A DNA stretch of 64,000 bases from Oidiodendron maius Zn (GCA_000827325.1 KN832878.1:1736001-1800000); one strand, 5' to 3'; shown: positions 33,025 through 45,583, numbered from the stretch's first letter. Notes: generated from the letters alone by a model not told the origin. A program made the numbers and translations.

Positions 33025-33723
33025 CAGCTAAAATTGGAAAAAGTCAGCCAAAGGTTCTTTCGGGGCCAATTCTAGATCCCTATCAGGTAGAGCCGTGCCC
33101 CCCAACTTTACTAAACATCACAGATTCAGCCTCGTCGTATACGAACATATCCTGTCAATCTATTAACCATATATTCAACCCCTCTCTGCTACATGAAGTC
33201 GTACTCAAATACACACGATACTACTCTATAATAACCATCGATAATTAATTCTCTATGATTTCGAAAGTCCGAATAAACATAGCAAAAATCTTAGGAGGTA
33301 TTAACATCTGGTGCCCCCTACGACCCTGTTACTATTCCTACTTTTACTTTTTGCTCTCTTGTTGCCTTAACTAGCACCTATAACAATTGCTTACATAGTA
33401 AGTCATTTAAAAGACTGCCCAGGAGCGATTTTAAGGGCAGTTAGTATTACCAATTTAAAGGGGATTAGTATATGGAAAATCATGGTCAATATGATGGCTC
33501 GCTCGTCACGGGGGTAATATACTGTAGTTAGTGCACATGTGCATAAATATTCACATCCTAGCTATCCCTTCCTTCTATATCTGATCATCTTTCATGAATT
33601 GACAGCGTTCAATCCAGTACAACTCTGAACTCTGTCTTGAAATTCTCATGAAGTGAGGATGGGAGTTCGGGGGTTAACGATACATATGAAAATGGCGATG
33701 CTAAAATATCCGACTTGCGGTTC
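33025..33723. other. intergenic region
   Basis: Non-coding sequence downstream of the pectin methylesterase gene. No feature recognised. Confidence 0.4.
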
Positions 33724-35007
33724 CTAGTATGACGAGTCGATCCAGTACGTGCCACTAGAGAAAATTTGAGACAAAGAAACGGCAGCTGTGGAACGAGTCT
33801 CGTATTGTCGTGCCGTCGTTGTTGCGCCAGCTCCTTCGTTACCGTATTCCATGAAAGTCCTAAGGATGAGGGAAATCAGCATGAGCAAGCCTCGCTGGGA
33901 GAAAGGAAGGAGAGTACGGTGTTGCACCGGCAGCCATCGTAGTCCAGCCTTTACTGTTGATGATATTTGATATGGAGCAGTGCTGGTAGATGACTCGCGC
34001 GTCGATGCCCCACGGCCGGCCTAGATAGACACCGCCTGCTGTGGTGTAGCCAGGAGCGGCCTCAACCTGCCGAACGTGATCAGCAATGTACCTGTAAGAA
34101 CTGCCTATGCGGAAATCTAACCTGGGAATTATTGATGACATAAAAAGTTGACTCTGAAGTCGTCCCGCGATGCATAGCAGTAATAGCACCTCCATCCGTA
34201 GATTGTATGGTACCTAAACAAAATGGCATCAGCCCTACGTTTTCTGAGTGATGAGCCTTTCATAGGGTGGAATAGGAGAAGCCGTATAAAGTTCTTACAT
34301 TGCTCAAACCATGCTGGTGCGTCACCAAAGATGTAGTCAACGGCTCCTGAAATCGAGAATAGTTTAGTATGACCAGCGCTAATCCATGGGTCTTTGAGCT
34401 GGTACTGTACCTTGGATCAGGCAGTTCTTGTAGTATTGATACCCGGAATGGGCGTAAAGAGTATCTTTGACGTGGAATCTGTCAACTCCCATTATCGTGT
34501 AACTGGGGTCTCATAAAACCCACCCTGATATCCATAGAATCCACAGCCATAAAAACTCTGTTGGTTACCATTGCTTGTCAAGGCAATGGCCTGACTCCCT
34601 TTTCCATACGAGTTGGCCACATTGACGTTGTACATCCTAAAGTTATCCACCCGAACATCCAGCGTAGAGCTAGCCTCGTCACTGCCCGCTGCAGCAGCGC
34701 TCTCGGAATGCGTAATAGTTACCTGATTACTAGCATAGGACGAGATGTCGCTGGTGTAACCGTAGATGGTCAGTGCGCCCTTGTAGTTATTGATGATGAC
34801 TTGCTCATTGTATGTGCCAGGGTAAAGGAAGATGCACGCCGTCGACGATGAGGTGCCTTGTCCAAGCGTATTGATGGCAGAGGACAACGAGCTATACTCA
34901 GCACCAGAAGCCCTGATGGTTAAGCATCCATTAGGGGGGGAAGTGCGGGAGGTGCACGATACGCCACATACGGCACAAGCGACGGGCCATACGGATAAGA
35001 GCTTCAT
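33724..35007 (-). CDS. secreted pectin methylesterase (CE8)
   Basis: Six exons (35007-34524, 34464-34411, 34346-34299, 34213-34122, 34066-33918, 33859-33724) total 963 nt, 320 aa. A signal peptide (MKLLSVWPVACAVCGVSC) starts the protein. Family motifs follow in order: GNQQSFYGCGFYGYQ, DTLYAHSGYQYY, AVDYIFGDAPAWFEQC (catalytic Asp) and YLGRPWG (catalytic Arg). The length and order match fungal CE8 enzymes, which remove methyl esters from homogalacturonan outside the cell and so prepare it for polygalacturonases. A GH28 gene is divergent from it across 420 bp. All introns are GT-AG and no damage is seen. Confidence 0.88.
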
Positions 35008-35427
35008 TTTCCTAGATCCAAAATTTGGGACTGACAAAGGCTGCAATCATAAACTTCCAAAGGAATGCTCGGAGTGGCGGAGGGGAAGGAAACACACGAC
35101 GACTAACGACTCACACCATGAACGCTCGGAATGCTGGGACAGCCTACTCAATATCTTCACTACTTGCTAATCAGGATAAAGTGAATAAGACCCACTACCC
35201 CGCAGCAAGGGAATATATTCTTCCTTACTCTTTTAATTTGAGGAGAGCGGCTGAAACGGACCTTGAGCTTGGAAGGAGTTTAGGGTGTGTTAACTTGCGA
35301 AACTGCCCGTCTATAGGTGGAAACTTGAGGCTCCGGTGCACTATAGAACTTAGGGAAGGTAGGCTATAAAGACATCGGCATTACCCGAAGAGAACTGTAT
35401 TTCTCTGCTCCTGGTCACAAATTCACA
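35008..35427. promoter_or_regulatory. shared divergent promoter of pectin methylesterase and GH28 genes
   Basis: A CTATAAAG box at about 35365 lies some 60 bp before the GH28 start. GCGGAG (about 35078) and CTCCGG (about 35330) fit the short CreA consensus SYGGRG on one or the other strand, but such short matches are common by chance. No CCNCCAA-type galacturonate element was found. Confidence 0.45.
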
Positions 35428-36726
35428 ATGATCTCGACATTATTTCTAGTCTCCGTGATTGCGACATGTCTCACGCACACCGTCACTGCTGGGTTGGTGC
35501 CTTCTCCGGTTCAGGAGAGAGCGACAACCTGTACACCAAAGGCAGGCAGTTCACCAACCGTAGATGATGTCCCTGCTATTCAGTCGGCTATCAAATCCTG
35601 CTCCAGTGGAACCATCGTTATTCCTAGCGGCAAGACCTACTATATCAATAGTCAGCTGTCCTTCGCTGGCTGCCAAGGATGCCACTTCCAGCTGAATGGC
35701 CAGCTCTTCGTTTCCACCGACTTTAACTACTGGAATAATAAAGGCCAAATCATCTCGATCAGCGGCATCAATGGTGCAACGATCAGTGGCGCGGGAACCA
35801 TTAATGGAAATGGCCAGGCTAGCTGTACGTTTCCCGACCTACGTTGACAAGCACCTGTGAAGTGTTTATTATATTCTCGGGCCATGCTAACTAGTAACCT
35901 TCAACGTGGCACAGGGGACTACATCGTCAGTAACACGTCTTATAAACGTCCATATCTGATCCGAGTAGAAAACTCCAGTGGCATCACTATGACCGGCATC
36001 ACCCTCAAGGACGCACCCATGTTCCACGTCGTCACCAGCGGCAACTCCAAGAACATCAAGTACTCCGGCATGACCCTCCACTCCGTGAGCAGCTCCTCCA
36101 ACGTTGCTCACAATACCGACGGTTTCGACATTGGCCCTGCTTCGTACGTAAGTGTCGAGAACACGCAGGTTACTAATGACGACGATTGCGTCGTTCTCAA
36201 ACCCGGTGCCAGCTATGTCACGGTCAGCGGAGTTACATGCACCGGCTCTCATGGTCTGTCTGTCGGCAGCTTGGCCGGCGGTGCGGCTTCCAATGACGTG
36301 GTGACCAACAGCATCTTTAAAAGTTGCACAATGAAGGGATCGTCGAAGGCGGCTGGCATCAAGTACTGGCCCGGCGGCTCAAGCCATGGCACCGGCATGG
36401 TGTCCAACGTCACCTGGGAGGATATTGTGTGTGATTCCTGCGACTATGCCATCCAGATTGCGACATGCTATGAGTCGACAGCGGACCAGTGCTCGGCCAG
36501 TCCATCAACCGGCAAGATTCAGGACGTGACCTTCTCTGGCTTTTCGGGGACAACTTCGGGGCACTACAAGTCTGTCGTGGCAAATCTTGATTGTTCCAAG
36601 GGCGGCACATGTGGCATCACAGTTGATGGTTTCACTGTCAAGTCACCTGATGGCGTGGACAAGATGCTCTGTGCTAATACACCCAGCAATATTGGTGTGG
36701 CCTGCAGCTCCGGGGCTTCAGGGTAA
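35428..36726 (+). CDS. secreted GH28 pectinase (polygalacturonase superfamily)
   Basis: Exons 35428-35824 and 35915-36726 with a 90-nt intron (GTACGT donor, GCTAAC branch site) give 402 aa. A signal peptide (MISTLFLVSVIATCLTHTVTA) is followed by a right-handed beta-helix. It carries the GH28 catalytic set: NTDGFD, NDDDC, GSHGLS (usual form GHG) and GIKYWPG (usual RIK). The three acidic residues are present. Replacement of GHG by SHG and of RIK by GIK is seen in exo-acting and xylogalacturonan/rhamnogalacturonan-type relatives, so the substrate is open. It is probably co-controlled with the adjacent pectin methylesterase. Confidence 0.85.
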
Positions 36727-38158
36727 TATCCACTTTGAGGCGTATTGGCGGTGCTCGGAGCGGTACACTTGGATTGGTTGAACTCGGCTGAACTTCTAAG
36801 GTTCTACCTTTCTCCACGGAGCAATTGCTAGATCATCATCTGTGCATGTCTTTGCCAGAAAGTATGTTTATCAATCGCTGTGAGTATAGCTGAAATAATA
36901 CACAAGACGGCTTTGCGAGAAGAGGTTCATGTAGTCGCTGCATTCAGTTTGTATAGTATAAGCAGAACATATTTTACATATGCTATATATATTGCATAAG
37001 CGTACATGTATATTATAAGCCTACGTAAGGTTGTGTCTCCATCGCTTTCCTGGCCCTTGGACAAATTACACGTGGCTACATCCTAATGGCGAATATTTTC
37101 TCGGTCTATTGTAGACTAATTAAAGTGCTGTATCGCATGCCACGAGCTAAATCAGTCAAAAACCGTCACGCTGAAGCACGCTGCTGGCTATTGAGACCAT
37201 TCTCGAAAGTCATAAAAGGAAAGGTTGTAAAGTACACCTCAAGCTGTTCAGGATCTATGAAGATATGATCTGATTTTAGGAGCGATGTATCAGGACCTCC
37301 AAATCCAGATTGGTAGGACATATCTCGGCATGTAAATGCTCCCTCTTGAATGATAAGGCATCTTACATGTCAGCCGGGAAGGGAAGCGGGTAAATGGGAA
37401 AACAAAGACGGTTGAATTGATCTTGGTTCCGTACTTCCCGGCCCGGATGAACTAGAGCTAATATATACTCTTAAGGTATAAAGCCCGTTATTTAATCTAA
37501 TAAGTAAACATGCATATCCTTATTGCCCAGTCCTAGTTCTGGCTCAAAGAACCGTAGAAAGAGCCGTTGAAAGGAGTGTAAAAAGAACCGTTATACCAGC
37601 AGACCCCCTCAACCCTTGTATCCGCCAAATTACCAGATACTATTGATAACAATGGTCCCAATTCTAGGACCATGCAGAAATTATAGTTTAGTCTCACTCT
37701 CATTTTCAAAACCGTGACCATGACTGGCTGCCCAAAGCGGATTCTGAATTAGTCCAATGCCCTATTTATGTTTAGGGGATGCAGGTCTTCGAATGTCGAA
37801 TGTCGAATGAGCTCGATGGCCGTCCATCACATATGATAAAGAGTCCTAAAACATCTAGGTACATATAGGAGAGTACTAAGGCCAAATATGAACTAAAAGT
37901 CATGATACACAATGTGGTACCTGCTCTGTTGACGTCTTTCTAGTTGGATCTGCTCAAAGTTATATATCTAGACAGGTCAATCTAGAATACTCTGTTGAAG
38001 CATTTTGGGGTGTTTGGTTTTGGGAGTGCTGTGCTAGAATATAGACTGGCCCCCAGTTATAGGCTAGACCTCTATTATGTTTATCCAACAGCACAGTCAG
38101 CGCATCCTCGCATGGAGAAATCAACCAAGTCATTAGTACCACGCTTTTTCTCAGAGCC
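36727..38158. other. intergenic region
   Basis: About 1.4 kb without a gene. A GAATGTCGAAT direct repeat lies near 37794-37808. The rest is moderately AT-rich with short frames only. Confidence 0.45.
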
Positions 38159-39337
38159 ATGGATTCAAGTTCAATTGAATCCAATCAGTGTGAATTGACG
38201 CAGCTTCACATCAATCTCTGGGAAAAGAGACGTTTGATTATGATTTCATGGACACTGCTCCTCTTAGTTGCCTGCATCGTCCCTCTGTCGCTCTACTTCC
38301 CCCTCCAATATGGAGCGAAGAACGAACACCTATGTAACCTATAGTCATTATAATTTCCAGCAGATCAGCTAACAACATATCCAGCCCTTACCATCCCAAC
38401 CGCAATTCTTGGCGTTTTTACTATAGTCGCTCTTGGGATGAGCAGTTTCAGAATTCTCAAGAAAAACGCAAAATGCTTGCCAATCGGTTGTCGCGCTACG
38501 CAGTATGTCCTCCCTCACATCTTAGCACTCGTAATGTTCACGTCAAGATTAACAAAAAAGCAGTTCACCTATTTCCACTATAATATTATCCTTGGAACTA
38601 TAATCGTCACAACAGTGCTCGCACATGCCTCGGCCCAGCATCCATATGATATGAAACAAGCATCAGTCTACGCCTCAAACAATTGTTCTCTATCTCGCTT
38701 CATAGCAGCTCATCATTGCCGGGTTCATGTCAGCGATGGGTTGGAGAACTCCGGTTCGCTTGTCATCTACTAGAAGAGGAGAGATAATGCGTCCCGCAAT
38801 ATTTGCTCTTGCAGAGCATGTAGTTGCTGTCGATGGAGGCGGGGGAGAGGAGTTCCGATGAGCTTGGATTAGTCGCTTTGAGCAAAGTGCGATCTTTCGA
38901 CAATTGCTCGCACAGATTAACTGGTTTTGGGGTATTGGAAGCCTTAGCATCGCAATCGCTACGACACTAATCATCTACTTAGTTGACAATTGTGATGTTA
39001 TTTTTTGTATTGGGGATGTCAGCTCTCTGTGTTTTAGAGCAAAGCAAATCGGAGGCATTGGAACGAGAACTAACCTCTTGTGATACCAGGATGGACGATT
39101 CTGTAGGCATGGGCTGCGATTGGCGCTCTGATCACGGTCTTCTGGGCAAAACGGGGTTTCTTGAAGCTATACGGAGTGTGTACCCCCTTCCGAGCCCCCC
39201 TATCGCGAAGCCTAAAGTCCTTCGGAGTACAAGCGAGGGCTGTCTTTGAAATGGATACAATTGGGACAATTGTAGGTTATGGGTTGTTGTCTGGTGGGTC
39301 GGAGATTTCTGCGGTATCGTCCCAGTTTGAAATTTGA
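38159..39337 (+). pseudogene. decayed fungal integral membrane protein gene
   Basis: The start MDSSSIESNQCELTQLHINL leads into a helix (WTLLLLVACIVPLSLYFPL). A GTAACC...CCAG intron (about 38336-38384) joins it to LTIPTAILGVFTIVALGMSS. Later segments are in other frames: IILGTIIVTTVLAHA, FMSAMGWRTPVRLSSTRRGE, then IFALAEHVVAVDGGGGEEFR with an in-frame TGA. After that come AWISRFEQSAIFRQLLAQIN, WFWGIGSLSIAIATTL and a last helix, AWAAIGALITVFWAKRG, before TGA 39335-39337. VVAVDGGGG...FR is a motif I associate with an uncharacterised ascomycete membrane-protein group. The TGA where CGA is expected fits C-to-T decay. Confidence 0.6.
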
Positions 39338-41446
39338 AAGAGGCAAAGACATGCTCCAACGGGCTTTGGTGAGGGACTTTTTAAAGGGAAAGCAGGAATG
39401 TAGGGAGATGGAGGAGGAGAGAGAAGAGACGGCGGGTGTCGATGTGAATTTATATTTGTGCCGGACGGAGGATGAGCAACGAGCGTACATTAGGGTGAAG
39501 AGTATTGAAATGGCTAATGAGGATAGGGATCATATTGTTACTTTGAGTTTGTGCACGAAGTGTTGAAGCCACATTGCAGAATAGTATAAAAACAATGGCA
39601 CAGCTTTTCACAGAAAACCCGCCATGATAGTCGGCTTCGAGCCCACATAATCCTACGAGGCAGGGACGTTTATGCTATACGTTCACGAGATCCTAGTAAA
39701 CCGTCGGTGAAGTCACAGAATTCCAAGGAGGACTGGATCCCTCTGGCCATAGTAAGTGCTCTCTAGTGTATCCAAAAGTATTGCTTCCGTAATTACTGCA
39801 GAATTCCAGCCCAACTGCTACCGTAATACTCCCAGATCTAATACTTTACAATAAACCGTAATACAATAGAATTATAAAGTATACAGTATATACTTTATAA
39901 CCTTAATCTAGTCACTTGATTCAACCTTAATCCAACGTCACTCTTGACTTGTAGTAATGAAGGGTTGTCATGCTGATGAAGGGAGTGGTCCTTATATTCA
40001 AAGTCTGTCACCCGTATGACGGCTTCATCCCCTTTCCAGATCATTGGCCCATTGCAAATTGATGAACACATAATCCATCTTCGTGGATAGTCTAGGTGGT
40101 AGATTAGAGATGGCAATTGAGCACTTGTTTCACAACCGCATGCTGATTTTCACCCCGCTTGCCCATCAAAATCTCGTGGCAATTCCGACCAATTCTTACG
40201 AATGCTAGTGTTATCTCTAACAGGCGATATGGTCTGCGTATAACAAAACAGGGCAGCCAGTATTGGGACAAAGCGCTCCCTCTCTTGCGATTTAACAAGT
40301 TCGTTGATGAGTTGTACGCGCAACCCATTATCCATTTGGAGAGTTAGTGACGGCTGCAAGGTCAAGTTGCGCATCATGATCATCGCAAAGGCATGGTTTT
40401 TCCCGCTTACTGAGAGACGGATATTCTTTATAGAGGCATCTTCTTTTAATCAATTAGCATGAATCCGCAGCAGGCTATTGGACCGTACAATGCACCATTC
40501 GGAGGTGTGGTACGAAGTGTGATGGAACAGAGCGACTAGGTTTGTCCCATTGTGTATATCTTAGATGATGATAATGGTTTAAACGGTCGAGTGAACGGGG
40601 GCGAAGAAAGCTTTTAACGAGATAAGGACTGAGAGAGGAAATAAAAGTGACGGCTCGAGGCAGTTGTGATGCGACACGGCTATTGCAATGCGACCGTCCA
40701 TTGCGATTGCGATTGCGATTGCGCTGCTCCAATCAGGGTTGTATTTTAGATTAATCATCGAAAACAAAATAGGCTGGTTGCCTTCCCTGAAGTGCTAAAT
40801 TGGAAGGCCAAGCTCTTTGATTTCCCTCCCCTGACTTGCTATTGCATTTTGACTCTTGGAGCATATGTTGTCCATTTTGTAGCTACGGTGTGCTCCCAGC
40901 TACTCCGCCGCACCCGTGAGCTACCAGCTGGTTCTTTACCATAGCAATATCATTTGGGATACTAGTAAGTAGCTGCTGAACTGCTATAACGTTATGTCTA
41001 GCAGCCTGAAGAGTTGGGATGACCTTGGACTATGAGGAACTGTCAGCAAGTGCACTGTGGACAAGAAGAATACAAGCTGGAACTATAATAAACGCTCGAA
41101 ATATTCAGTAAGCAAAGTACGATAAATAACAAACCATGCAGAAATCTCACTGTAGAGAGTCAGCATCTTTAAGTATTTGGCCGGGGATATGATGCAATGG
41201 GATAATGATTCTTGAAGTCCCTGCATTTTCACTTATCAGCGGAGATAAAGAGAGCTGCAATAGGTTAGAAATGCGATGCCAATGTTATACTATATCCTTG
41301 ACCTGTGAGCCTTTGAAAGCGCAGGAAAGCAGCTAGTAGTAAAGCCAGGGATAGTAAAGCCAGGAATAGTTTGCAATGCATTGTAATGTTACATCGACAG
41401 CTGGTGCAGCTACTCCTCATCCGCACCGCGAGCGGCATATTGACGA
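39338..41446. other. intergenic region with unrecognised coding-like remnant and hexamer repeat
   Basis: The minus strand at 40383-40104 encodes a protein-like stretch (NGLRVQLINELVKSQERERF) in two overlapping frames that share ENQHAVVKQVLNCH, as in a frameshifted remnant. I do not recognise the family. At 40700-40723 ATTGCG is repeated four times. Confidence 0.4.
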
Positions 41447-41448
41447 TA

Positions 41449-41861
41449 AGCAAGCTGTATATATATACAAGCTGCGCACCCTGATTTTACACCAAAATCA
41501 TCAAAAATTGACTTCTATAATATTAACAACAACAATATATATAGGCTTCAAAACTGAGATTTGAAGCTTTTTATCTACTATAATAATTATAAGCTAAATT
41601 TTAAGATCTTAAATGGCTAAAAATGCTTATATATTAAAATTGGGGGTTAAAAAGCTGCATTTTTAGAGATTTTCTAACTTTGTAGGCAATTAATCTATTT
41701 TTATTGCCTATAAATTAAACAAGATATTTCTAGACTATAGATTAATATATAGGTATATTATATAAGTAATAGGTTCTGCTGTTGTTAATATATAAATGTG
41801 CAATTTTTGATAATATTGGTGTAAAATCAGGTGCGCAGCTCGCATATATGCGCAGCTCGCT
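41449..41861. mobile_element. MITE with roughly 100-bp inverted repeats
   Basis: A 413-bp AT-rich element begins AGCAAGCTG and ends CAGCTCGCT, with TA on each side (41447-41448 and 41862-41863). The arms share GCGCACCTGATTTTACACCAA (one extra base on the left) and ATCAAAAATTG. No transposase frame is inside. TA duplication and palindromic ends suggest mobilisation by a Tc1/pogo-type transposase. Confidence 0.7.
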
Positions 41862-42187
41862 TATGAAGTATGTTAACTTACACGTGATGGGCTGAATCAT
41901 CAAGGCTTAAAGCGGAAAGGTGTGGCCTGGATTTAGCTAATCCCGACTTTCTATCATCAACTCTCCATTCTACAATAATGATCTTGGTTGTAACTCAGAC
42001 TCTTTCGACCTACCAGAGAAGACACGCTACGTACACCGGCTAGGATGAACTTCAGCCCGATGCACACTCTGATCTGACCTCTCCATGGAAGGGCCGCTTT
42101 CAATCGTAAGAGATCAAAATGGAAACCTCCGGGATATCCACGGTCGCCCAATGGTAGTAGTCTTTGACAGCACAAAGGCTCTCGACG

Positions 42188-43938
42188 ATGCTTCTGCTAG
42201 AGGGGTATCGGAATCGGCGGTTCTGGACCAAACCCTACCACTCCACGGAGGTCTATCTCCCGGTTCGTCCTACTCATGAGCAGGTGAGAGACAGGCAAAA
42301 ACTAAGAGATTGGATAGGTTCTCATATTATAAACCCGTCGAACGAGGATGGGCATGACGATAAGCAGAGGAAATTAGAATTTATAAATGTATCAAGCCAT
42401 GCCAAAGATGCCGGAAATGTACGGAAAACGATCCGGGTTCATGTCATGCGAGATCTTAGACGGCAACAGAGGCAGCGAAGAGATGCGATATTGAAGACCC
42501 AATGGCCTACGTCCTCTGGAAGTATGAAATGCTCTGAGAATGATCCTTTAAATCTGTCTTCCACCAAATCTGTCGTGCCCAAACAGCCATCCGGATACCT
42601 TGATCCCTTCGTGCAGTTTCCAATTATCATGCAGCCTCGCATGTACGAGCTCGTTCACCAGTGTAAGCTTTAATCCACCATCATTTTCACTAACTACGTG
42701 TCTGCTAATAATACCCAAAAGATCTAACAGTAGTTGCATTTGCAATATACCCTAAAGAGCCAGATTGGTCTCATGACCCATCCTCGTCAGGGATATTCGT
42801 GCTAGCGATGACCGATCCAGCTTTGTTCCACATGATCCTCTGCAGTTCGGCATTTTATTCCGATTTTTTCGCCCGGAAGGAATCCCCAGAGAGAGTGGTA
42901 CATATGTTCGCGGCCATCCGCATCATTAGCGCCAGACTAAGTGATTCGTTGTTCATGGTATCTGATGGAACCATTGCGGCTGTGGCACTTCTTGCTAAAG
43001 TAGAGGCAAGTCTTGCCCTCCGTTAAGAGACTCGCAATTTATCTAACAGTATGTGGTAGTGTACAATGGGATCTTTCGGAAATTGGTCACTGCATATGAA
43101 TGGGCTGAGACAGATGGTTGAGATAAGAGGAGGACTTGGAATGCTTAGTCCCTCGCTGCAGGGGAAGATTTGCAGGTAATGGCCGAATATATGAATTCTT
43201 ACAAGGGTCGTATTGACACTACCTAGGGCCGATCTAGTTGGCTGCGTTGAGACCGTCTCTGTACCACTCTTCCCATTCGTTAACCCCCTTCTCCACTCTA
43301 TACCAGCACATCACACGCGGGGTATCTGCGAAGGTTTCGGAAGGCTTGCAGAGTCTTTTGACCTTAATCAAGAGCTAATCGCTATTCTCTATGACTTGCA
43401 TGGGTTTACTACAGCCTTAAACCATGCTCTTGCCAACAAAACAACCCTTGATCCAAACAATTCCGACTTTGTCATTACCTCAATCCAGCACCGTCTTCTT
43501 TCATTCCCGAAGACCAGATCCAATACACCACAGGCAGATGTGATCCAAGATGCATGTCAACTTGGAGCTTTGGTATATATCAAGACAATTTGGCCCCGGT
43601 TTCAAGCTCGGAGGACAACATATGGGAAATTGATCGAGAAGTATAAATCATGTATTGACAGGATGAACATGGAGGCTACTGAGTCTACTGGGTTAATAAC
43701 ATGGCTGCTGTTCATAGGCAGTATTGTGCTTGAGGGCAATCCAGATAGAGCTTGGTTCGTTGCTCAGTTGGTAAAAGTGTCCATAAAGCACAGAATTTGT
43801 AGTTTGGAAATGAAGGGGCTGCTGACAAAGTTTTTGTGGATTGAGAAGATACATGAGAGCGCTTGTATGGGCTTGTGGGAGGAGGCTATGACCACCCGGG
43901 ATGTACTATTCGGTGATGTTCCTAACCCTACATTTTGA
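42188..43938 (+). CDS. fungal-specific transcription-factor-like protein without a zinc cluster
   Basis: Exons 42188-42662, 42722-43005, 43060-43175 and 43227-43938 sum to 1587 nt, 528 aa. The N-terminal region has KLEFINVSSHAKDAGNVRKTIRVHVMRDLRRQQRQ, a basic segment typical of a fungal regulator group (PF11951-like) that often lacks Zn2Cys6 motifs. Later segments are YLTVVAFAIYPKEPDW, WSLHMNGLRQMVEIRGGLGML and an alpha-helical C-terminus. Intron 2 uses a GC donor (GCAAGT at 43006) and acceptor GGTAG. The start is uncertain: an overlapping frame from ATG 42085 could hold an earlier exon. It resembles the regulator at 54050 in the HMxGLxxMVxIRGGLG region, so the two are paralogous. Confidence 0.7.
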
Positions 43939-44779
43939 CCTCCCTGGTTATATATGTTAGTAATTACTATTAAGGCAAAACTTACGTCCATAATTGAGGT
44001 GGCCACCACCTCAGAACGCTGATCCACCAAGCTTCTAACCTTTCATAGGAAACGGCTCATCACATGATATCGGTGCCGCGGACCTCGCGCATGCTATACC
44101 TGAGCTGGCTGTACTAATCGTACCTTACTATCCTAATAGCCGGTGCTACATGTCTTATCGAAACTCGGACTGGATGATACCCGCAATGATGGCTTTGATA
44201 ATGGCTCTTGCCGACTCTACCTTCCCCCCAACGTATATAAGCTTCTGGTCCCGCTTGGAGGCATCATAGGCATGGCTCGCCCAAGCTGGCGCGCCTGAAA
44301 GAATCGTTCTGCTACAAGCCGTTGTTTTTCATTCAAGGGGATATCCTCATTGACGAGCTATGTGAGGCTGGTGCCGGTAGGATTGTCGCCAACTTGGGAC
44401 CGTCAGCCCGCCACGTTCGGAGCGCTCTCCGGTGAAGCTAGGATTGGATGCAAAACTCCATCTCCTATGTTGAGGTCGAAATCATCGATGTCATACGCGA
44501 GACGATCCTCGGCTGTCGCATCTTAAGCTCCGTCAAACTTCACGAGACCTTTAATTTGGAACTCCCAACATTGCAATGTAGCCGGAGGCAGGAATCGGAG
44601 GCCGGAAGTAGGGTGGGTGCTAAGTCGAAAAATATTGAGAGGTAGGAGATTTCCCAATTGCAGGATCGGAGTCTGGCCCACGCCGGACAATAAGGTAGAG
44701 ATACGTTGTCCGGCAATGACGCTTTCTTTTTACCAGGACGTCGCAACTGAATGGTACGCCGCTATTAAGGTTTCGGTAC
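43939..44779. other. intergenic region
   Basis: A GC-richer stretch at about 44050-44260 is open in one plus frame (GNGSSHDIGAADLAHAIPEL...) but has no start, stop context or known motif. Nothing else recognised. Confidence 0.35.
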
Positions 44780-44782
44780 TGA

Positions 44783-45583
44783 AGTCTTCTTGTAGTGTGT
44801 CTAAAGCCTCTTCATCATCAAATAAGTCCAGATCAGCAGGTGCCTCAACATCAAGATCACGAGTAAAAGAGTTTTGAGACCCGTCCATTGCTCTGCGGAG
44901 TGCAGCGTCAATCTGACTATCTTCCTTGGACTTGCATAAGAGTTCAATGTTGCATGCAAAATTGCAGTTTTGTGGAGAAAGTGTTAGCTCTACGATCTTC
45001 CAAATGTGGTGCCAGCATCTCGCGTTGTCTTATAGCCAGCTGCATGTTGTTGGGAGTGGATCCGCAAGCAGTTCCATGGCACAAACAACCCTAATAATAC
45101 CTCAGCCAGATCATTTTTCATCGCGGTCGTGACTGGATGTCCTCCTGGGACGCTCTCCTCCTCAGATTGGGATTGCGAAAGCTGGCCATTAAAGGTGACA
45201 GTTACCACCTGAGACTTTTTGCGAGCCAAGCGCTGCACTTGTATACCGTGCTTAGGGTGCCTGGGGTCAAATTCTAAATCTGTCGCTATCGCATCACGGG
45301 CATTCTTAGACTGCACCAGCATGCAATATTCGAAGAAGGGCAGGTGGGCCAGATGAGGGCCACGCCACTGGTAGTTGTCGAAACGGCTCACAGGGACTGT
45401 ATCACCGGGTTGATAAGCACACTGCTCATCACCCATCGGGTCAGTAGAGTCGTCGTCAGGGGATCCAACCGGGACCATGGCAGCGTGCACATATTGCCTA
45501 AGCCACCAGAGATTTACTTGGATAAAGTTGTAGTTTCCTGTGTAGTATGTTGGTAACTGAAGCAAGGAACTCGCTATTTGCAC
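44783..45583 (-). mobile_element. Helitron/PIF1-type helicase remnant
   Basis: The minus strand reads LPTYYTGNYNFIQVNLWWLR, AYQPGDTVPVSRFDNYQWRG, FFEYCMLVQ and HPKHGIQVQRLARKKSQVVT, then HPVTTAMKNDLAEVLLGLFVPW. After a frame change near 45010 it continues HIWKIVELTLSPQNCNF and LCKSKEDSQIDAALRRAMDG, ending near a run of acidic residues. This stretch occurs in the non-helicase part of fungal Helitron-encoded proteins. No ATPase motifs remain and at least one frameshift is present. Confidence 0.6.

Noticed and set aside
35008-35427. Galacturonate-responsive CCNCCAA element in the pectin promoter
   Set aside because: I looked on both strands and found no match; only short CreA-like words, which are too common to count as evidence.
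44050-44260. Open plus frame with protein-like composition
   Set aside because: It has no start, no family motif and no splice context, so it was left unannotated as a gene.
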